Source of the DNA: Pseudonocardiaceae bacterium
Lineage (GTDB): Bacteria; Actinomycetota; Actinomycetes; Mycobacteriales; Pseudonocardiaceae
Reading direction: 5' to 3'
DNA length: 64,000 bases
Assembly: GCA_009377865.1 (NCBI GenBank)
Contig: WHTH01000005.1
Location: 1-64,000, forward strand
Part shown: in pieces, positions 25,371 to 37,017 of the stretch
Layout: every line of letters begins with the position of its first letter
How positions within the stretch are numbered: position 1 is the first letter of the stretch
Notes under the pieces: model-generated
Database searches by the model: none
The model's input: the letters and a program-made list of their open reading frames with translations, nothing else
What the model was told of the DNA's origin: nothing
Made by a program: the position numbers and the translations under genes

Positions 25371-26012
25371 GTGTTGGGGCGGCTGGTGGTGATCGAGGGG
25401 CTCGACGGCGCGGGCAAGCGCACCCTGGCCGACGGCCTCAAAGACGAGCTGGGGCGACGCGGCGCGACCGTCGCCCGCATCGCGTTCCCGCGATACGACC
25501 ACGACGTGCACGCCGAACTGGCGCGCGACGCGTTGTATGGCCGACTCGGTGATCTGGCCGACTCGGTGCACGGAATGGCACTGCTGTTCGCGTTGGACCG
25601 GCGTGCCGCGGCGACCCGGCTGCGTGAGCTGACTGCGCAGCACGACGTGCTGCTCTGTGACCGGTACGTGGCCTCCAACGCGGCCTATGGCGCGGCCCGG
25701 CTGCATCAGGACGCCACCGGCGACTTCGTCGGGTGGGTCCGCGAGCTGGAGATCGACCGGTTCGGTCTGCCGGTGCCCGACGTGCAGCTGCTGTTGCGGG
25801 TGCCGGTCGCGCTGGCGGCCTCCCGCGCGGCCGGCCGCGCCGGTACCGATCCGACCCGCGCCCAGGACGCATTCGAGTCCGACGGCGGGCTGCAGGCGCG
25901 GTGCGCGGCGGTCTACGACCACCTGGCTACCTGGTCGTGGCTCGCACCCTGGGTCGAGCTGAACGCGACCGCCCTTGCTGCGGAGGTGGTTGACCAGCTG
26001 GCCGCGGGCTGA
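25371..26012 (+). CDS. tmk: Thymidylate kinase
   Basis: Tmk phosphorylates dTMP to dTDP. The protein begins at GTG 25371, or at TTG 25374 one codon later; AGGAGG at 25364-25369 favours the TTG by spacing. About 213 residues contain the P-loop VVIEGLDGAGKRTLADGL, the substrate segment ARIAFPRYDHDVH, LFALDRRAAATRL and LLCDRYVASNAAYGAARL, the DRY motif that binds dTMP. The LID region is short, as in the mycobacterial enzyme. The ahcY-tmk-mtrA-mtrB-lpqB order is the same as in mycobacteria (sahH, tmk, mtrA). Confidence 0.93.
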   Translation: MLGRLVVIEGLDGAGKRTLADGLKDELGRRGATVARIAFPRYDHDVHAELARDALYGRLGDLADSVHGMALLFALDRRAAATRLRELTAQHDVLLCDRYVASNAAYGAARLHQDATGDFVGWVRELEIDRFGLPVPDVQLLLRVPVALAASRAAGRAGTDPTRAQDAFESDGGLQARCAAVYDHLATWSWLAPWVELNATALAAEVVDQLAAG

Positions 26013-26041
26013 ACCGGCGCGGGAGAAACGAACTCCGGGCC

Positions 26042-26425
26042 ATGTGCGATGTGCCTGGTGTGACGCATACCGGCACCTCCCACGACCGCAACGGTCGAGC
26101 CGCCCTGGTCGGGCAGGCCCTACCCGACCAAGAACGGGCCGGCGAGTCCTGTTGGGTGGCCGTGCGCTGTGCCGCCGCGGTCTTCGCCCGGCAGGTGCTG
26201 CTGCGGCCGTTGCGGATCGGGACGCTGACACTGCTGGCAGCTGCCGTGGTCGCGGTCGTGGCAGGAGCGGAGGAATGGTGGATCATCCTCGGTGTCGTGC
26301 TGTTCCAGACCGCCGGTTCCTTGCTCATCGTGCTCTGGACCGACGGCGAGCAGGACCAGCTACCCGAACGGTCACCGCGGCGGACGCCCGCGCCGCCCGG
26401 CCAGCGCACGCCCGACGAGGAATGA
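26042..26425 (+). CDS. Small membrane protein of unknown function
   Basis: The 127-residue frame has a hydrophilic N-terminus, then two membrane helices in tandem (IGTLTLLAAAVVAVVAGAEE and WWIILGVVLFQTAGSLLIVL) and a Pro/Arg-rich tail. No family was recognised. It converges with the VOC gene, with five bases between the two stops. The start is uncertain: ATG 26042 has no good ribosome site and GTG codons downstream are possible. Regular codon usage and clean membrane segments argue it is real. Confidence 0.5.
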   Translation: MCDVPGVTHTGTSHDRNGRAALVGQALPDQERAGESCWVAVRCAAAVFARQVLLRPLRIGTLTLLAAAVVAVVAGAEEWWIILGVVLFQTAGSLLIVLWTDGEQDQLPERSPRRTPAPPGQRTPDEE

Positions 26426-26430
26426 GCGCG

Positions 26431-26919
26431 TCAGGCCATCCCCACCAGGTCGCTACCCCAACGCGCGACCTCTGCATCGATGTCGAGTGGCAACACCGCG
26501 ACCTCCGAGCGCAGCTGCGCTGTGACGTGGTCAGCGGGGACCAGCCAGGAGACCTCGAATTCCAGCCCGTCGGGGTCCCGGGCATAGAGCGCCTTGGTGG
26601 TGACGTGATCGGACGCGCCCACCAGTGCACCTGCTTCGCGCAGCAGCTGCTCGTGGCGCCGCAGCTCCGACAGCGTCGGCACCGACCATGCGAGGTGGTA
26701 GAGCCCGACACTGCCGCGACCGGCGTCCGACGCGGACGCGCCGGATCCGACCTCGAAGAGCCCGAGGTCGTGGTCGTTGTCCGAATCCGGAGCCTGCAGG
26801 AACGCCGCACCAGGGAGCTGGTGGACCACCCGGAACCCGAGGACGCCGCGGTAGAAGTCGACGCTGCGGCCGACGTCGCGGACGTAGAGCACTGCATGGT
26901 TGAGCCGCTGGATGCCCAT
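26431..26919 (-). CDS. VOC-family (glyoxalase/dioxygenase-like) protein
   Basis: ATG 26919, with GGAGA six bases before it, gives 162 residues. The vicinal-oxygen-chelate fold is visible as two beta-alpha-beta-beta-beta repeats: LNHAVLYVRDVGRSVDFYRGVLGFRV and, later, YHLAWSVPTLSELRRHEQLL, with ALYARDPDGLEFEVSWLVP. Metal ligands are likely His in LNHAV, His in YHLAW and Glu in LEFEV. Such proteins include lyases, dioxygenases and resistance proteins; which one this is cannot be told. It is divergent from mtrA. Confidence 0.82.
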   Translation of the reverse strand: MGIQRLNHAVLYVRDVGRSVDFYRGVLGFRVVHQLPGAAFLQAPDSDNDHDLGLFEVGSGASASDAGRGSVGLYHLAWSVPTLSELRRHEQLLREAGALVGASDHVTTKALYARDPDGLEFEVSWLVPADHVTAQLRSEVAVLPLDIDAEVARWGSDLVGMA

Positions 26920-27017
26920 GACGATCTCCAGTCTCACTTGAATGTTCAACTTCCACCGTACTGCTACCGGCGCGCCTCGTCATCCCGTACCGGGAGTACC
27001 CAGCGAGGAGTGCCACC

Positions 27018-27704
27018 ATGGTGCGCATGAAAGCCCGTGTTCTGGTGGTTGACGACGATCCGGCGCTCGCCGAGATGCTGACGATCGTGCTGCGGGGCGA
27101 AGGGTTCGAGACCGCAGTCGTCGGGGACGGCGCCAAGGCGCTGCCGGCGCTGCGCGAGCTCAAACCGGATCTGGTGCTGCTGGACCTGATGCTGCCCGGC
27201 ATCAACGGCCTCGACGTCTGCAAGGCGATACGGGCGGAGTCCGGCCTCCCGATCGTCATGCTCACCGCCAAGACCGACACGGTCGACGTGGTGCTCGGCC
27301 TCGAGTCCGGCGCCGACGACTACATCGTCAAGCCGTTCAAGCCCAAGGAACTCGTCGCCAGGGTGCGGGCCCGGCTGCGCCGCAGCGAGTCCGAACCCCC
27401 CGAGCAGCTGGGCATCGGGGACCTGACGATCGACGTGCCCGGCCACCAGGTGACCCGCGACGGGCAGCACATCCCGTTGACTCCGCTGGAGTTCGATCTG
27501 CTGGTCGCGCTGGCCCGCAAGCCCCGGCAGGTGTTCACCCGCGAAGTGCTGCTCGAGCAGGTGTGGGGCTACCGGCACGCGGCCGACACCCGCCTGGTGA
27601 ACGTCCACGTGCAGCGGCTGCGCTCCAAGGTCGAGTGCGATCCCGAGCGCCCGGAGGTGGTGCTCACCGTTCGAGGCGTGGGGTACAAGGCCGGGCCACC
27701 ATGA
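27018..27704 (+). CDS. mtrA: Response regulator MtrA
   Basis: MtrA is the DNA-binding regulator of the actinobacterial MtrAB system, which controls cell-wall hydrolase and cell-cycle genes and is essential in mycobacteria. The receiver has the acidic pocket VVDDDPALAE, phospho-acceptor Asp56 in LVLLDLMLPG, Thr in VMLTAKTD and Lys in DYIVKPFKP. The C-terminal OmpR-type winged helix (ITPLEFDLL-like LTPLEFDLLVALARKPRQVF, then DTRLVNVHVQRLRSKVE) follows. The 228 residues fit MtrA exactly. mtrB and lpqB lie downstream in the same order as in other actinobacteria. Confidence 0.97.
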   Translation: MVRMKARVLVVDDDPALAEMLTIVLRGEGFETAVVGDGAKALPALRELKPDLVLLDLMLPGINGLDVCKAIRAESGLPIVMLTAKTDTVDVVLGLESGADDYIVKPFKPKELVARVRARLRRSESEPPEQLGIGDLTIDVPGHQVTRDGQHIPLTPLEFDLLVALARKPRQVFTREVLLEQVWGYRHAADTRLVNVHVQRLRSKVECDPERPEVVLTVRGVGYKAGPP

Positions 27705-27768
27705 CACCGCGAGACCTGCGTGAGACCTGCTCGCAGGGTCGAACGTTCGGCGTGGTCCGGGTCGAGCC

Positions 27769-29466
27769 ATGATCGACGGCCGACTCCGGCGGTGGCGCGG
27801 CGGGTACCTCTACCGCGGGCTGCGGGAGTTGGCCGCGCAGGCCGCCGCGGTGTGGCGCCGCTCGCTGCAGTTGCGGGTGGTGGCCAGCACGGTGGCGCTG
27901 TCGCTCACGGTCGTGCTGGTGCTCGGCATGGTGCTGCAGACCCAGATCGCGGCACGGCTCATCGAGTCCAAGATCCAGGCCGCGGTGCTGCAGGTCGGAA
28001 ACAGCCAGCCCATCGTCGAGTTGGAGCTCGAGTCGGTGGACCCCTCGGCAGGCTCGTTGACCAGCCGGTTGACCAGCGCTGTCGACCGGCTCACCAGCGC
28101 GGGCACCGGTCGCGACGACACCACCGCGACCGCAGGGGCGTTCGAGCCGGTGCTGATCGACGGTGGCGACCCGTCCGGCGTCTCGGGTACCGGCCGTTCG
28201 GTCGGTCCGCTGGAGGATGTTCCGGCAGGACTGCGGCAGGCGGTCGAGGGCGGCACGCTCGCTCACAAGATCACGACGGTGGCGCGGGAATCCGGCCCCA
28301 CGACCGTGCTGACGGTGGGCATCCCGGTCGCCACCTCCGGGCGCGACCTGCAGCTCTACCTGATCTTCCCGCTCACCGCCGAGCAGCAGACGCTGAACCT
28401 GCTGCAGTCGACCCTGGTGGTGGGCGGGCTGGTGCTGCTGGTGCTCATAGCCGGGATCGCGAGCCTGGTGACCCGGCAGGTGGTGGCACCGGTGCGGCAG
28501 GCCGCCGAGATCGCCGAGCGGTTCGCCGATGGCCACCTGGAGGAACGGATCACGGTCGTCGGCGAGGACGACACCGCCCGGCTGGGCACGGCGTTCAACG
28601 AGATGGCGGCCAGCATCCAGCGCCAGATCCGGCAGCTGGAGGAGTTCGGCGCGCTGCAGCGGGGCTTCACCTCCGACGTCTCGCACGAGCTGCGCACCCC
28701 GATGACGACCGTGCGGATGGCAGCCGACGTGCTCTTCGAGTCCCGTGACGAGCTCGACCCCGGTCTGGCGCGGTCGACCGAGTTGCTGGTCCACGAGCTG
28801 GACCGGTTCGAGGTGTTGCTGGCCGACCTGCTGGAGATCTCCCGGCTCGATGCCGGTGTCGCGGAGCTGCATGGCGAGACCGTCGACGTGCGCGACACCG
28901 TGGCGCGCGGGGTCGAGTCGGTGCGCGCGCTGGCCGAACGTGCCGGCAGCCCGGTGCACGCGGCGCTGCCGGACACTGAGATCCTCGCCGACATCGACCC
29001 AGGTCGCGTCGAGCGCCTCGTGCGCAACCTGCTCGCCAACGCACTCGACCACGGCGAGGGCCGGCCGGTGCAGCTGACGCTCGCCGCGGACGGCACCGCA
29101 GTGGCCGTGCTGGTCCGCGACCATGGCGTCGGGTTGCGGCCCGGCGAGACCGAGCGGGTGTTCGACCGGTTCTGGCGGGCCGACCCGTCACGCAACCGGC
29201 GTACGGGTGGTACCGGCCTCGGCCTGTCGATCAGCCTGGAGGACGCCCGGCTGCACGGCGGGTGGCTGCAGGCGTGGGGACGGCCCGGCGAGGGGGCGGC
29301 GTTCCGGTTGACGCTGCCCCGACGCCGCGGCACCGAGCTGCACGGCAGCCCGCTGCCAATGCCATCCGACGGCATTGGGCCGGACGATCGGGACGGGCCC
29401 GAGGACCGCGAGCGGGGAACCGACGCTGAACCGGCACCCGAGGACGTGTCGGAGCTGAGGAGGTGA
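27769..29466 (+). CDS. mtrB: Sensor histidine kinase MtrB
   Basis: MtrB is the membrane sensor that phosphorylates MtrA. Residues about 30-60 form the first membrane helix (VVASTVALSLTVVLVLGMVL), an extracellular part of about 160 residues follows, and a second helix lies near 205-235 (VVGGLVLLVLIAGIASLV). A HAMP linker comes next, then the dimerisation domain with phosphorylated His in DVSHELRTPMTTVRMA, the N-box NLLANALDHG, the G1 box VRDHGVGL and G2 GGTGLGLSISLEDARLHGG. The 565 residues and acidic Glu/Asp-rich tail are normal. Its stop overlaps the lpqB start by GTGA. Confidence 0.96.
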   Translation: MIDGRLRRWRGGYLYRGLRELAAQAAAVWRRSLQLRVVASTVALSLTVVLVLGMVLQTQIAARLIESKIQAAVLQVGNSQPIVELELESVDPSAGSLTSRLTSAVDRLTSAGTGRDDTTATAGAFEPVLIDGGDPSGVSGTGRSVGPLEDVPAGLRQAVEGGTLAHKITTVARESGPTTVLTVGIPVATSGRDLQLYLIFPLTAEQQTLNLLQSTLVVGGLVLLVLIAGIASLVTRQVVAPVRQAAEIAERFADGHLEERITVVGEDDTARLGTAFNEMAASIQRQIRQLEEFGALQRGFTSDVSHELRTPMTTVRMAADVLFESRDELDPGLARSTELLVHELDRFEVLLADLLEISRLDAGVAELHGETVDVRDTVARGVESVRALAERAGSPVHAALPDTEILADIDPGRVERLVRNLLANALDHGEGRPVQLTLAADGTAVAVLVRDHGVGLRPGETERVFDRFWRADPSRNRRTGGTGLGLSISLEDARLHGGWLQAWGRPGEGAAFRLTLPRRRGTELHGSPLPMPSDGIGPDDRDGPEDRERGTDAEPAPEDVSELRR

Positions 29467-31193
29467 GGGTGTCGCTGCGTCGTGCGCTGTTGCTGGTCCT
29501 GGCGCTGCTGCTCGCTGCCGGCTGCGCCGGCGTGCCGGAGAGCTCGGACGTGGAGGTGGTGCGCTCGGTACCGGCAGCAGAGCCACTCGCGGTGGATGGG
29601 CCAGCGCCCGGGACCAGCCCGTTCCGCCTGGTCCGTGACTTCATCGAGGCCACCGGCAATCCTGCGGACGGTCACGCCGCCGCTCGCGCCTTCCTGACCG
29701 AGCAGGCCGCCCGGGACTGGAACGACGGGCAGGGTCTGACCGTGATCGAGGATTCTCCGGACACCCCCGTATCCGGCCTTGGGGCGACCGGGGCGGGTGA
29801 ACCGGTCGACGCTCGCGGCGTAGTCGTGCGGGCCGCCACCGTCGGCAGCGTGAACCGCGACGGCAGCTTCGTCGCGGATGCGGGCCAGCTCACCCGGCAG
29901 TTGGACCTGGTCCGCGAGAACGCCGAGTGGCGGATCACCGACCCCCGGCCCGGTGTGCTCGTGGAGCGCACGGCCTTCGAGCAGAACTACCGCCAGGTCC
30001 GGATCTTCTTCGCCGACCGTGGCCGGGGCACGCTGGTGCCCGACATGCGGTGGCTGGCCGCCCGGCCGGATGCGACGGTGGCCGGACGCGTCCTCGACCT
30101 GCTGCTCGGCGGGCCGTCCGGAACGCTACGTGACGCGGTGGTCTCGGGGCTGCCACCGGACGCGCGGCTGCGGTCCAACGTGCTGGTCGATTCGCAGGGT
30201 CGCACGGTCATCGATCTCGCCGGGGTGGGCGGGCTGTCGGAGGCGGACCGGCGGCTCGTCGCCGCGCAGCTCGTCAGCACCTTGGACGGCCTGGTCCGCT
30301 CGCCGTTGCGGCTGCTGGCCGATGGGCAGCCGCTGGTGGAGGGCAAGCCGGAATGGCGCACCATGGACATCGCCCCCTACACCTCGGCTGCCGGACCCAG
30401 CCCGGACGTGCTCGGCAAGGTCGTCTACGACGGCCGGCTGCGCGATCTCGACGGCGATCCGGTTGCAGGGCCTGCGGGGTCGGGCGAGCTGTGGGTACGC
30501 AGCGCGACCCAGTCCAGCCCGAACGGTGAGCAGCTGGCCGCCGTGGTCGACGGACCTGACGGTCGCTCGCAGCTGCGGGTCGGGCACACCGGGCGGGCGA
30601 TGACCCGGGTGCCGCTGAATGCCGGGTCCATGACCCGGCCGACCTGGCGACCGTCAGGCAACGAGGTGTGGACGGTGATCGACGGCAGGACCGTCGCCGG
30701 GGTGGCGCTGTCGGAGACGGGGGAGCCGACGACTTACCAGGTCGATGCGGCGGAGCTGGCCGGACTCGGCCCGATCACCGACCTGCGGCTGTCCCGTGAC
30801 GGGATGCGGGTGGCCGCCGTGGTGGGCGGACGCCTGGTGGTGGCGACCGTGGTGAGCAGCGAGGGGTTGGTGAGCCTGCGTCAGCCGCGGGAGTTGGGCG
30901 AGGCGAACCTGCCCCGGTCGGCGAGCGTCGACTGGGCGCGTGCGGACCTGCTGATGGTGGCCTCGTCCGAATCCGGCCCGCAGGTCTCCGAGGTCTCCGT
31001 GGACGGAGCGGTGTACAGCTCGCTGTCGAGCACCAACCTCACTGCTCCGCTCACGAGCGTCGCGGCAGCCCCGGGACGCGAGACGGTGGTGGCCGACGCC
31101 AACGGGCTGTGGGCCTACTCAGAGAGCCAGCAGGCGTGGGAACCACTGCTCGGTGGTATCGGCCCGGGCGCGGCGCCCGCCTACCCCGGCTGA
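29463..31193 (+). CDS. lpqB: Lipoprotein LpqB
   Basis: LpqB is the third member of the MtrAB-LpqB complex; it binds the sensor outside the membrane and modulates its activity. The GTG start at 29463 overlaps mtrB. A lipoprotein signal with lipobox LLAAGC (Cys21) follows a 16-residue hydrophobic run. A GerMN-like domain lies at about 190-310, and the C-terminal part (about 330-570) is a propeller-like LpqB domain with repeated strand pairs such as NEVWTVIDGRTVAGVAL and DLRLSRDGMRVAAVVGGRLV. The length of 576 residues is normal. Confidence 0.95.
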   Translation: MRVSLRRALLLVLALLLAAGCAGVPESSDVEVVRSVPAAEPLAVDGPAPGTSPFRLVRDFIEATGNPADGHAAARAFLTEQAARDWNDGQGLTVIEDSPDTPVSGLGATGAGEPVDARGVVVRAATVGSVNRDGSFVADAGQLTRQLDLVRENAEWRITDPRPGVLVERTAFEQNYRQVRIFFADRGRGTLVPDMRWLAARPDATVAGRVLDLLLGGPSGTLRDAVVSGLPPDARLRSNVLVDSQGRTVIDLAGVGGLSEADRRLVAAQLVSTLDGLVRSPLRLLADGQPLVEGKPEWRTMDIAPYTSAAGPSPDVLGKVVYDGRLRDLDGDPVAGPAGSGELWVRSATQSSPNGEQLAAVVDGPDGRSQLRVGHTGRAMTRVPLNAGSMTRPTWRPSGNEVWTVIDGRTVAGVALSETGEPTTYQVDAAELAGLGPITDLRLSRDGMRVAAVVGGRLVVATVVSSEGLVSLRQPRELGEANLPRSASVDWARADLLMVASSESGPQVSEVSVDGAVYSSLSSTNLTAPLTSVAAAPGRETVVADANGLWAYSESQQAWEPLLGGIGPGAAPAYPG

Positions 31194-31203
31194 GCCCGGT
31201 CCG

Positions 31204-31251
31204 CGCGGACAGCGCGAACAGCGAAGCCGCCGCGGACAGCGCGAACAGCGA
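31204..31251 (+). repeat. 21-bp direct repeat between lpqB and comF
   Basis: CGCGGACAGCGCGAACAGCGA occurs at 31204-31224 and again at 31231-31251, 27 bases apart. It lies in the 172-base gap between lpqB and the proposed comF start. A short duplication could simply have arisen by slippage, or it could mark a regulator site. Confidence 0.6.
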
Positions 31252-31365
31252 CAGAGCGCAACTCCCGGTCGGCGGGGCTGGGGACAGCCAGGCGGTTGTG
31301 GAGCAACCGGCGCCCGGCGGCACGGCCAGCGGCGGCCGGCGGCCGCTGCCACGAGGCTGGCAGCC

Positions 31366-32172
31366 ATGGCCACTGGTTCTCCGGCTGGTGCCGCGGCACC
31401 GCGGGCATTGCTGGACCTGCTGCTGCCCACGGTCTGTGCCTGTTGCGCGGAGCCGGGCGCGATCTGGTGTGCGCGCTGCCGCCCCCGGCCCGGGCCGCCG
31501 GTGCGGCTCGGTGTCGCGGGCCGGGACCGGCAGCTACCACCGATGTTCGCGGTGGCTGCCTACCGTGGCCCGATGCGGGCCGCGCTGCTCGGCTACAAGG
31601 AGCGTGGCCGTCGCGGCCTTGCCGTGGCTTTCGGGCAGTGGCTGGCAGCAGCGCTGGAGGCATTGCCCGCAGGAGTCCGCCGCGATGCCACCGGATCCGA
31701 CGGCTGCTGGTGGTTGGTGCCGGTGCCGTCGCGCCACCGGGCCGCGACCCGTCGGGGTGGGCAGCACGTCGCTGCGGTGGCTGCTGCTGCTGCCGCCGCG
31801 CTGGCCGGTAGTGGCCGGCCGGTAGCGGTGGCTGCAGCGTTGCGGATGTCGCGCGGGGTCCGCGACTCGGTCGGTCTCGATCCCGCGGCACGACGGGCGA
31901 ACCTGGCCGGTCACGTGCTGTTGCGTCCGGGCGGGACTCCGCCGCCTGGCACGCCCGTACTGCTCGTGGACGACATCGTCACCACCGGCGCGACCGCCGC
32001 CGCCTGCGCCGACACGCTGCAGCGTTCGGGTGTCCCGGTTGCAGCATTCGTGGCGCTCGCCGCTGCTGGTGATCACTCCGGGTTGACGTGGCAGGACCCA
32101 CTACGGGCGAAAGGGCTCGAATCGTGGGGTAGCGGCACAGAAAATGTGGCAGGCACCAAGTTGGACGGCTAA
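31366..32172 (+). CDS. ComF-family phosphoribosyltransferase-like protein
   Basis: I start at ATG 31366 (268 residues); the frame upstream is the repeat region. An N-terminal zinc-type cluster LLPTVCACCAEPGAIWCARC is followed by a PRTase-like fold: AYRGPMRAALLGYKERGRRGLA, VPVPSRHRAATRRGGQHVAA and the PRPP loop VLLVDDIVTTGATAAACADTL. This is the ComF/GntX pattern. ComF takes part in DNA uptake in competent bacteria, but in actinobacteria the role is not settled. The position next to hpf and secA matches mycobacteria (Rv3242c). Confidence 0.85.
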   Translation: MATGSPAGAAAPRALLDLLLPTVCACCAEPGAIWCARCRPRPGPPVRLGVAGRDRQLPPMFAVAAYRGPMRAALLGYKERGRRGLAVAFGQWLAAALEALPAGVRRDATGSDGCWWLVPVPSRHRAATRRGGQHVAAVAAAAAAALAGSGRPVAVAAALRMSRGVRDSVGLDPAARRANLAGHVLLRPGGTPPPGTPVLLVDDIVTTGATAAACADTLQRSGVPVAAFVALAAAGDHSGLTWQDPLRAKGLESWGSGTENVAGTKLDG

Positions 32173-32188
32173 CGTCGGCGGGTATCAT
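32161..32188 (+). promoter_or_regulatory. Probable sigma-70-type promoter before hpf
   Basis: TTGGAC at 32161-32166 and TATCAT at 32183-32188 are separated by 16 bases, a fair match to the housekeeping consensus. The predicted transcript would begin about 170 bases upstream of the hpf start. The -35 box lies inside the last codons of comF. Confidence 0.4.
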
Positions 32189-32363
32189 CGGTCCCTTCGG
32201 TTCGGGAGGAGGCGAACAAGCCCATGTCCCTGGCGCCGGAGGTTCGCTGATTCCTTCCTTCCGCCCGGCGCGGCCGACGTATCGGCTGATCGGCAGGGTG
32301 GTCCCCCCGGCGCCGCGGTTCCGCCAGCACAGGCAGGCTGCACAACGCCAGGAGGTCGCCCAA

Positions 32364-33038
32364 GTGGAGATCGTCGTGAAGGGTCGCAACGTCGAGGTGC
32401 CCGAGCACTACCGCATGCATGTCGCGGACAAGATGAATCGCGCGCAGCGTTACGACCACAAGGTCATCCGGTACGAGGTCGAGCTGTTCCACGAACCCAA
32501 TCCCAGGCAGTCCAAGTACTGCCAGCGGGTGGAGATCACTGGCCAGGGTGGTGGTCCGCCCGTCCGGGCGCAGGCCTGCGGTCCAGACTTCTACGCGGCG
32601 CTGGACTCCGCGATCGGCAAGCTGGAGAACCGGCTGCGCCGCATCTGCGACCGGCGCAAGGTGCATCACGGCCGCCGTCAACCCACCTCTGTCGCCGAGG
32701 CGACCGCCCCGCTGGCGTCGTCACTGGTGCCCGCCGAGCTCGCGGCCGGCAACGGTCGCAGCGCGCCCACCCAGTTGCTCGACCGGGAGGAGACCGGAAC
32801 CGAAGATCACGACGAGTACACCGTGCCTGCGCAGCGGTGGGAGTCCGCCGACGACGGACCCGGCCGGATCGTCCGCCGCAAGGAGCACTCAGCCAAGCCG
32901 ATGACCGTCGACCAGGCGCTCTACGAGATGGAACTGGTCGGTCACGACTTCTACCTGTTCTGCGACGCCGACTCCGGGTACCCGAGCGTGGTCTACCGCC
33001 GCCGGGGCTTCGACTACGGCGTGATCCGTCTCGTCTGA
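32364..33038 (+). CDS. hpf: Ribosome hibernation promoting factor, long form
   Basis: Long HPF binds 70S ribosomes in slow growth and pairs them into inactive dimers. I use GTG 32364, eight bases after AGGAGG, giving 224 residues that begin VEIVVKGRNVEVPEHYR. The N-terminal domain (to about 110) is the YfiA/RaiA fold with basic RNA-contact residues (ENRLRRICDRRKVHHGRR). A flexible acidic linker follows. The C-terminal dimerisation domain is intact: VRRKEHSAKPMTVDQALYEM, FYLFCDADSGYPSVVYRRRG and YGVIRLV. It corresponds to mycobacterial Rv3241c next to secA1. Confidence 0.95.
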   Translation: MEIVVKGRNVEVPEHYRMHVADKMNRAQRYDHKVIRYEVELFHEPNPRQSKYCQRVEITGQGGGPPVRAQACGPDFYAALDSAIGKLENRLRRICDRRKVHHGRRQPTSVAEATAPLASSLVPAELAAGNGRSAPTQLLDREETGTEDHDEYTVPAQRWESADDGPGRIVRRKEHSAKPMTVDQALYEMELVGHDFYLFCDADSGYPSVVYRRRGFDYGVIRLV

Positions 33039-33216
33039 GGTCCGCTGCGCGGTCTCAGCCACCCGGCCACACGGCGAGCAGAGTGCAGCGCTGAGCCGGG
33101 CAGATCCCGTCACGGGCCGGGTAGCGCATACGATGGGGGTGACCGACCTCGGGGTACGGCCGGCACGGCCGATCCCGCAAGCCGCGCGAGACGACCGTGA
33201 GTGAGGTCCGCAGAGC

Positions 33217-36102
<2,886 letters not shown>

Positions 36103-36121
36103 CTCCCTGACGCGGTCGCAT

Positions 36122-36655
36122 TCAACGGAGGCGCTGAGCCGCAACGACGTCACCGCGGGTCAGTGGCAGATGCAGGGCGGTGCACTGCCACCGGGCGCCG
36201 CCGGTCATGATGTGGACCTCGAAGCGGGCCGACAGCGCGCGTACCCCGGTGCGCAGCACGACGATCCCGGTCGCCTCCAGGACCCCGGGTGCCGGTTGCT
36301 GCGAGTGCACCGACTGGATGTGTGGCCGCAGCTGCCGGGCAGCGCCCCGCAGCCCGATGAGGTAGCTGAGCTGATCGGGCCGCAGTACGGCGGCGAGCTG
36401 CTCGGCGGCTCGCCGCCCGCACATGATCTCGGTGGCGGCACGCAGCACCCGGTCGGCCATGGCGGGGGCGGCGGGGTCGATGCGGCGCAGCGAGGCCGGT
36501 TCGGGTCCGGCAGCAGTGGTGCCGGAATCGGCAGGGGTGGTGGTGCGCTCGGCTTGAGCCGCCAAGACCTCTGCGAGGCGGCGAAGGACGGGCCGCGCGG
36601 CTGTGTCCTGCGCGGCTGTGTCCTGCGCGGCTGGTTCGGCGATACTCCTGGTCAT
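36122..36655 (-). CDS. Rv3235-like protein
   Basis: ATG at 36655 follows GGGAGGG and gives 177 residues. The first third contains a repeated QDTAAQDTA from a tandem DNA repeat. The C-terminal half looks folded: MADRVLRAATEIMCGRRAAEQ, LSYLIGLRGAARQLRPHIQS, VLEATGIVVLRTGVRALSARFEV and WQCTALHLPL. A family of this type lies next to tgs3 in mycobacteria (Rv3235) and has no assigned function. It points towards secA from the opposite strand, with 19 bases between the stops. Confidence 0.75.
   Translation of the reverse strand: MTRSIAEPAAQDTAAQDTAARPVLRRLAEVLAAQAERTTTPADSGTTAAGPEPASLRRIDPAAPAMADRVLRAATEIMCGRRAAEQLAAVLRPDQLSYLIGLRGAARQLRPHIQSVHSQQPAPGVLEATGIVVLRTGVRALSARFEVHIMTGGARWQCTALHLPLTRGDVVAAQRLR
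36597..36633. repeat. 15-bp tandem repeat inside the Rv3235-like gene
   Basis: GCGGCTGTGTCCTGC occurs at 36597-36611 and 36612-36626, and a partial third copy follows to about 36633. On the coding strand it produces the repeated QDTAA unit near the N-terminus of the protein. The unit length is a multiple of three, so copy number can change without breaking the frame. Confidence 0.75.
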
Positions 36656-36963
36656 GGAGCCCTCCCTCAAATAGCAGACATGGCTGGGTCGACGGCGCTG
36701 CGGCCGCCGTCGCGGACCCGTGAGATGCGTCGCGACGGCGCTGCACCGGGCTGGGGGAGGGGGATCCAGGACCCGGCGCCGAGGAGTATCGGTGTCACCG
36801 GGGCACCGCGTCTCGGTTTTGGATGATCTCGTGGAAACGAGTGCTGCCGGCGAGCCGTAGACGAGCCTTACCAACAAGGCTGAGTCGCCGATGGCTGACA
36901 CGGGCGCACCACCGCCGCTTCCAGCACTGTCACGAAGGTGCCCTTCGCCCCAGCTGATGAGGC
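36656..36963. other. 308-base intergenic region holding the repeat element
   Basis: No credible gene lies here. The minus-strand Rv3235-like gene starts at 36655, so its promoter is within the region. The right part, from about 36925, is the start of the inverted repeat described separately. The sequence before it has no strong -35/-10 pair that I can see. Confidence 0.5.
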
Positions 36964-37017
36964 CTAGGGGGCCTTTGTGACAGTGGGCGTGCGGCCAAGG
37001 AGGCCTTCGTGGCGGTG
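36925..37017. repeat. Inverted/direct repeat cluster truncating a TrmH-like gene
   Basis: CACTGTCACGAAGG at 36925-36938 pairs with CCTTTGTGACAGTG at 36972-36985 with one mismatch. The same module, in the form GGCCTTCGTGGCGGTG, returns at 37002-37017, 32 bases from the copy at 36970-36985. The cluster forms the 3-prime end of the TrmH fragment, as if it had been inserted there or been the site of deletion. It resembles short palindromic intergenic repeats and carries no coding sequence of its own. Confidence 0.6.
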
